Part shown: positions 5,153 to 5,893 of the stretch, in pieces
Layout: every line of letters begins with the position of its first letter
Position numbering within the stretch: the stretch's first letter is position 1
Assembly (NCBI GenBank): GCA_949093475.1
Contig: CARXAY010000017.1
Location: 3,097 to 8,989 of the forward strand
DNA: 5,893 nt
Reading direction: 5' to 3'
From: an uncultured Oscillospiraceae bacterium
GTDB lineage: Bacteria; Bacillota; Clostridia; Oscillospirales; Oscillospiraceae
Made by a program: the position numbers and the translations under genes
The notes under the pieces: generated by a model
Told to the model about the DNA's origin: nothing
Seen by the model: the letters and a program-made list of their open reading frames with translations, nothing else
Databases searched by the model: none

Positions 5153-5893
5153 ATGACCATTTATGAGGAATTGAAGGCCAGAGGGCTGATCGCTCAAGTC
5201 ACAGACGAGAAGGAAATCCGCTCCCTGATCAACGACGGAAAGGCGACCTTCTACATTGGCTATGACTGCACGGCCGACAGCCTGACAGCGGGACATTTTG
5301 TGACATTGACGCTGATGAAGCGGCTTCAGATGGCAGGCAACAAGCCCATTGCCCTCATCGGCGGCGGCACGACCATGATCGGCGACCCCTCCGGGCGGAC
5401 GGATATGCGCAAGATGCTCACCCGCGAGGACATCGACCACAACGCCGAGTGCTTCAAGCGGCAAATGAGCAGCTTTATCGAATTTGGCGAAGGCCCGGGG
5501 CAGGCCATGATGCTCAACAACGCTGATTGGCTGCTGGGGCTCAACTATGTGGAGCTGCTGCGGGAGGTCGGGCCGTGCTTCTCGGTGAACAATATGCTGC
5601 GGGCGGAGTGTTACAAGCAGCGCATGGAAAAGGGCCTGTCCTTCTTGGAATTCAACTATATGATCATGCAGTCCTATGACTTCTACCATATGTTCCAGAC
5701 CGTGGGGTGCAATATGCAGTTTGGCGGCAACGACCAGTGGAGCAATATGCTGGGAGGCACGGAGCTGATCCGCCGCAAGCTGGGGAAGGACGCCTACGCT
5801 CTGACCATCAATCTGCTGACCGACTCTCAGGGCAACAAGATGGGCAAAACGGCGGGGAACGCTATTTGGCTCGACCCCAACAAAACCAGCCCC
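5153..5893 (+). CDS. tyrS: Tyrosyl-tRNA synthetase TyrRS, N-terminal 247 residues (3' end outside window)
   Basis: The frame is open from ATG 5153 to the window edge with no stop. It encodes a class I aminoacyl-tRNA synthetase that charges tRNA-Tyr via tyrosyl-adenylate in the cytoplasm. By comparison with the Bacillus stearothermophilus enzyme, recalled from memory and with apparently identical numbering, the tyrosine pocket is intact: Tyr34, Asp38, Tyr169, Gln173, Asp176, Gln189, and Asp194-Gln195 in GGNDQW. The second ATP signature is KMGKT (229-233), a normal TyrRS form of KMSKS. The first signature is abnormal: ADSLTAGH (41-48) has Thr45-Ala46 where HIGH or HVGH is usual, so the first His is lost while Thr40 and His48 remain. 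The missing part should contain the anticodon-binding alpha domain and an S4-like C-terminal domain. It follows the transporter with no promoter I can recognise, so read-through from the promoter at 4217 is plausible. Confidence 0.96.
   Translation, partial: MTIYEELKARGLIAQVTDEKEIRSLINDGKATFYIGYDCTADSLTAGHFVTLTLMKRLQMAGNKPIALIGGGTTMIGDPSGRTDMRKMLTREDIDHNAECFKRQMSSFIEFGEGPGQAMMLNNADWLLGLNYVELLREVGPCFSVNNMLRAECYKQRMEKGLSFLEFNYMIMQSYDFYHMFQTVGCNMQFGGNDQWSNMLGGTELIRRKLGKDAYALTINLLTDSQGNKMGKTAGNAIWLDPNKTSP

Noticed and set aside
5148..5156. ATG-AAA-TGA mini-reading frame overlapping the tyrS start
   Set aside because: Two codons overlapping the real start by chance; ribosome binding site spacing favours ATG 5153. 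There is no evidence that it is a regulatory upstream frame.
5111..5689. A 192-codon minus-strand frame opposite tyrS
   Set aside because: It is antisense to clear TyrRS sequence with all substrate residues; no domain is recognised in the minus-strand product.

Overview
The window looks like ordinary chromosomal DNA from a GC-rich member of the Clostridia, plausibly Oscillospiraceae/Ruminococcaceae-like. The evidence is the gene order tlyA-nadK-argR-recN, which is a classic Firmicutes neighbourhood, together with strong purine-rich Shine-Dalgarno sites and TyrRS and ArgR sequences of Firmicutes type. Base composition is clearly GC-rich (judged by eye, not computed). The genus cannot be fixed from the sequence alone. 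All genes lie on the + strand.

Bases 1-4209 hold a tightly packed run of five genes: the 3' end of a TlyA-type rRNA 2'-O-methyltransferase, an NAD kinase, the arginine repressor ArgR, the SMC-like repair ATPase RecN, and a Cof-type HAD phosphatase. Neighbours overlap by 4 bases (tlyA/nadK, recN/HAD) or are separated by 2-13 bases, so they are almost certainly one transcript with translational coupling. In Bacillus and many clostridia the gene after recN is spoIVB followed by spo0A; here it is a HAD phosphatase.

Bases 4210-4260 form a short gap with a near-consensus sigma-A promoter (TTGACA, 17-base spacer, TGC-TATTAT). It sits so close to the next start codon that the predicted leader is only about 9 bases. 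It drives a 282-residue DMT/EamA-family transporter (4261-5109). After a 43-base gap comes tyrS (5153 to the window edge, 247 residues visible). tyrS has a strong ribosome binding site but no recognisable promoter, terminator or T-box leader.

The genes cover housekeeping tasks: ribosome modification, NADP supply, arginine-responsive regulation, double-strand break repair, phosphate-ester hydrolysis, metabolite transport and tRNA charging. I see no mobile element, CRISPR array, RNA gene, or undescribed multi-gene system. The points most worth checking are the substituted HIGH motif of TyrRS (TAGH), the near-leaderless promoter of the transporter, and a substitution at an expected arginine-contact position of ArgR.
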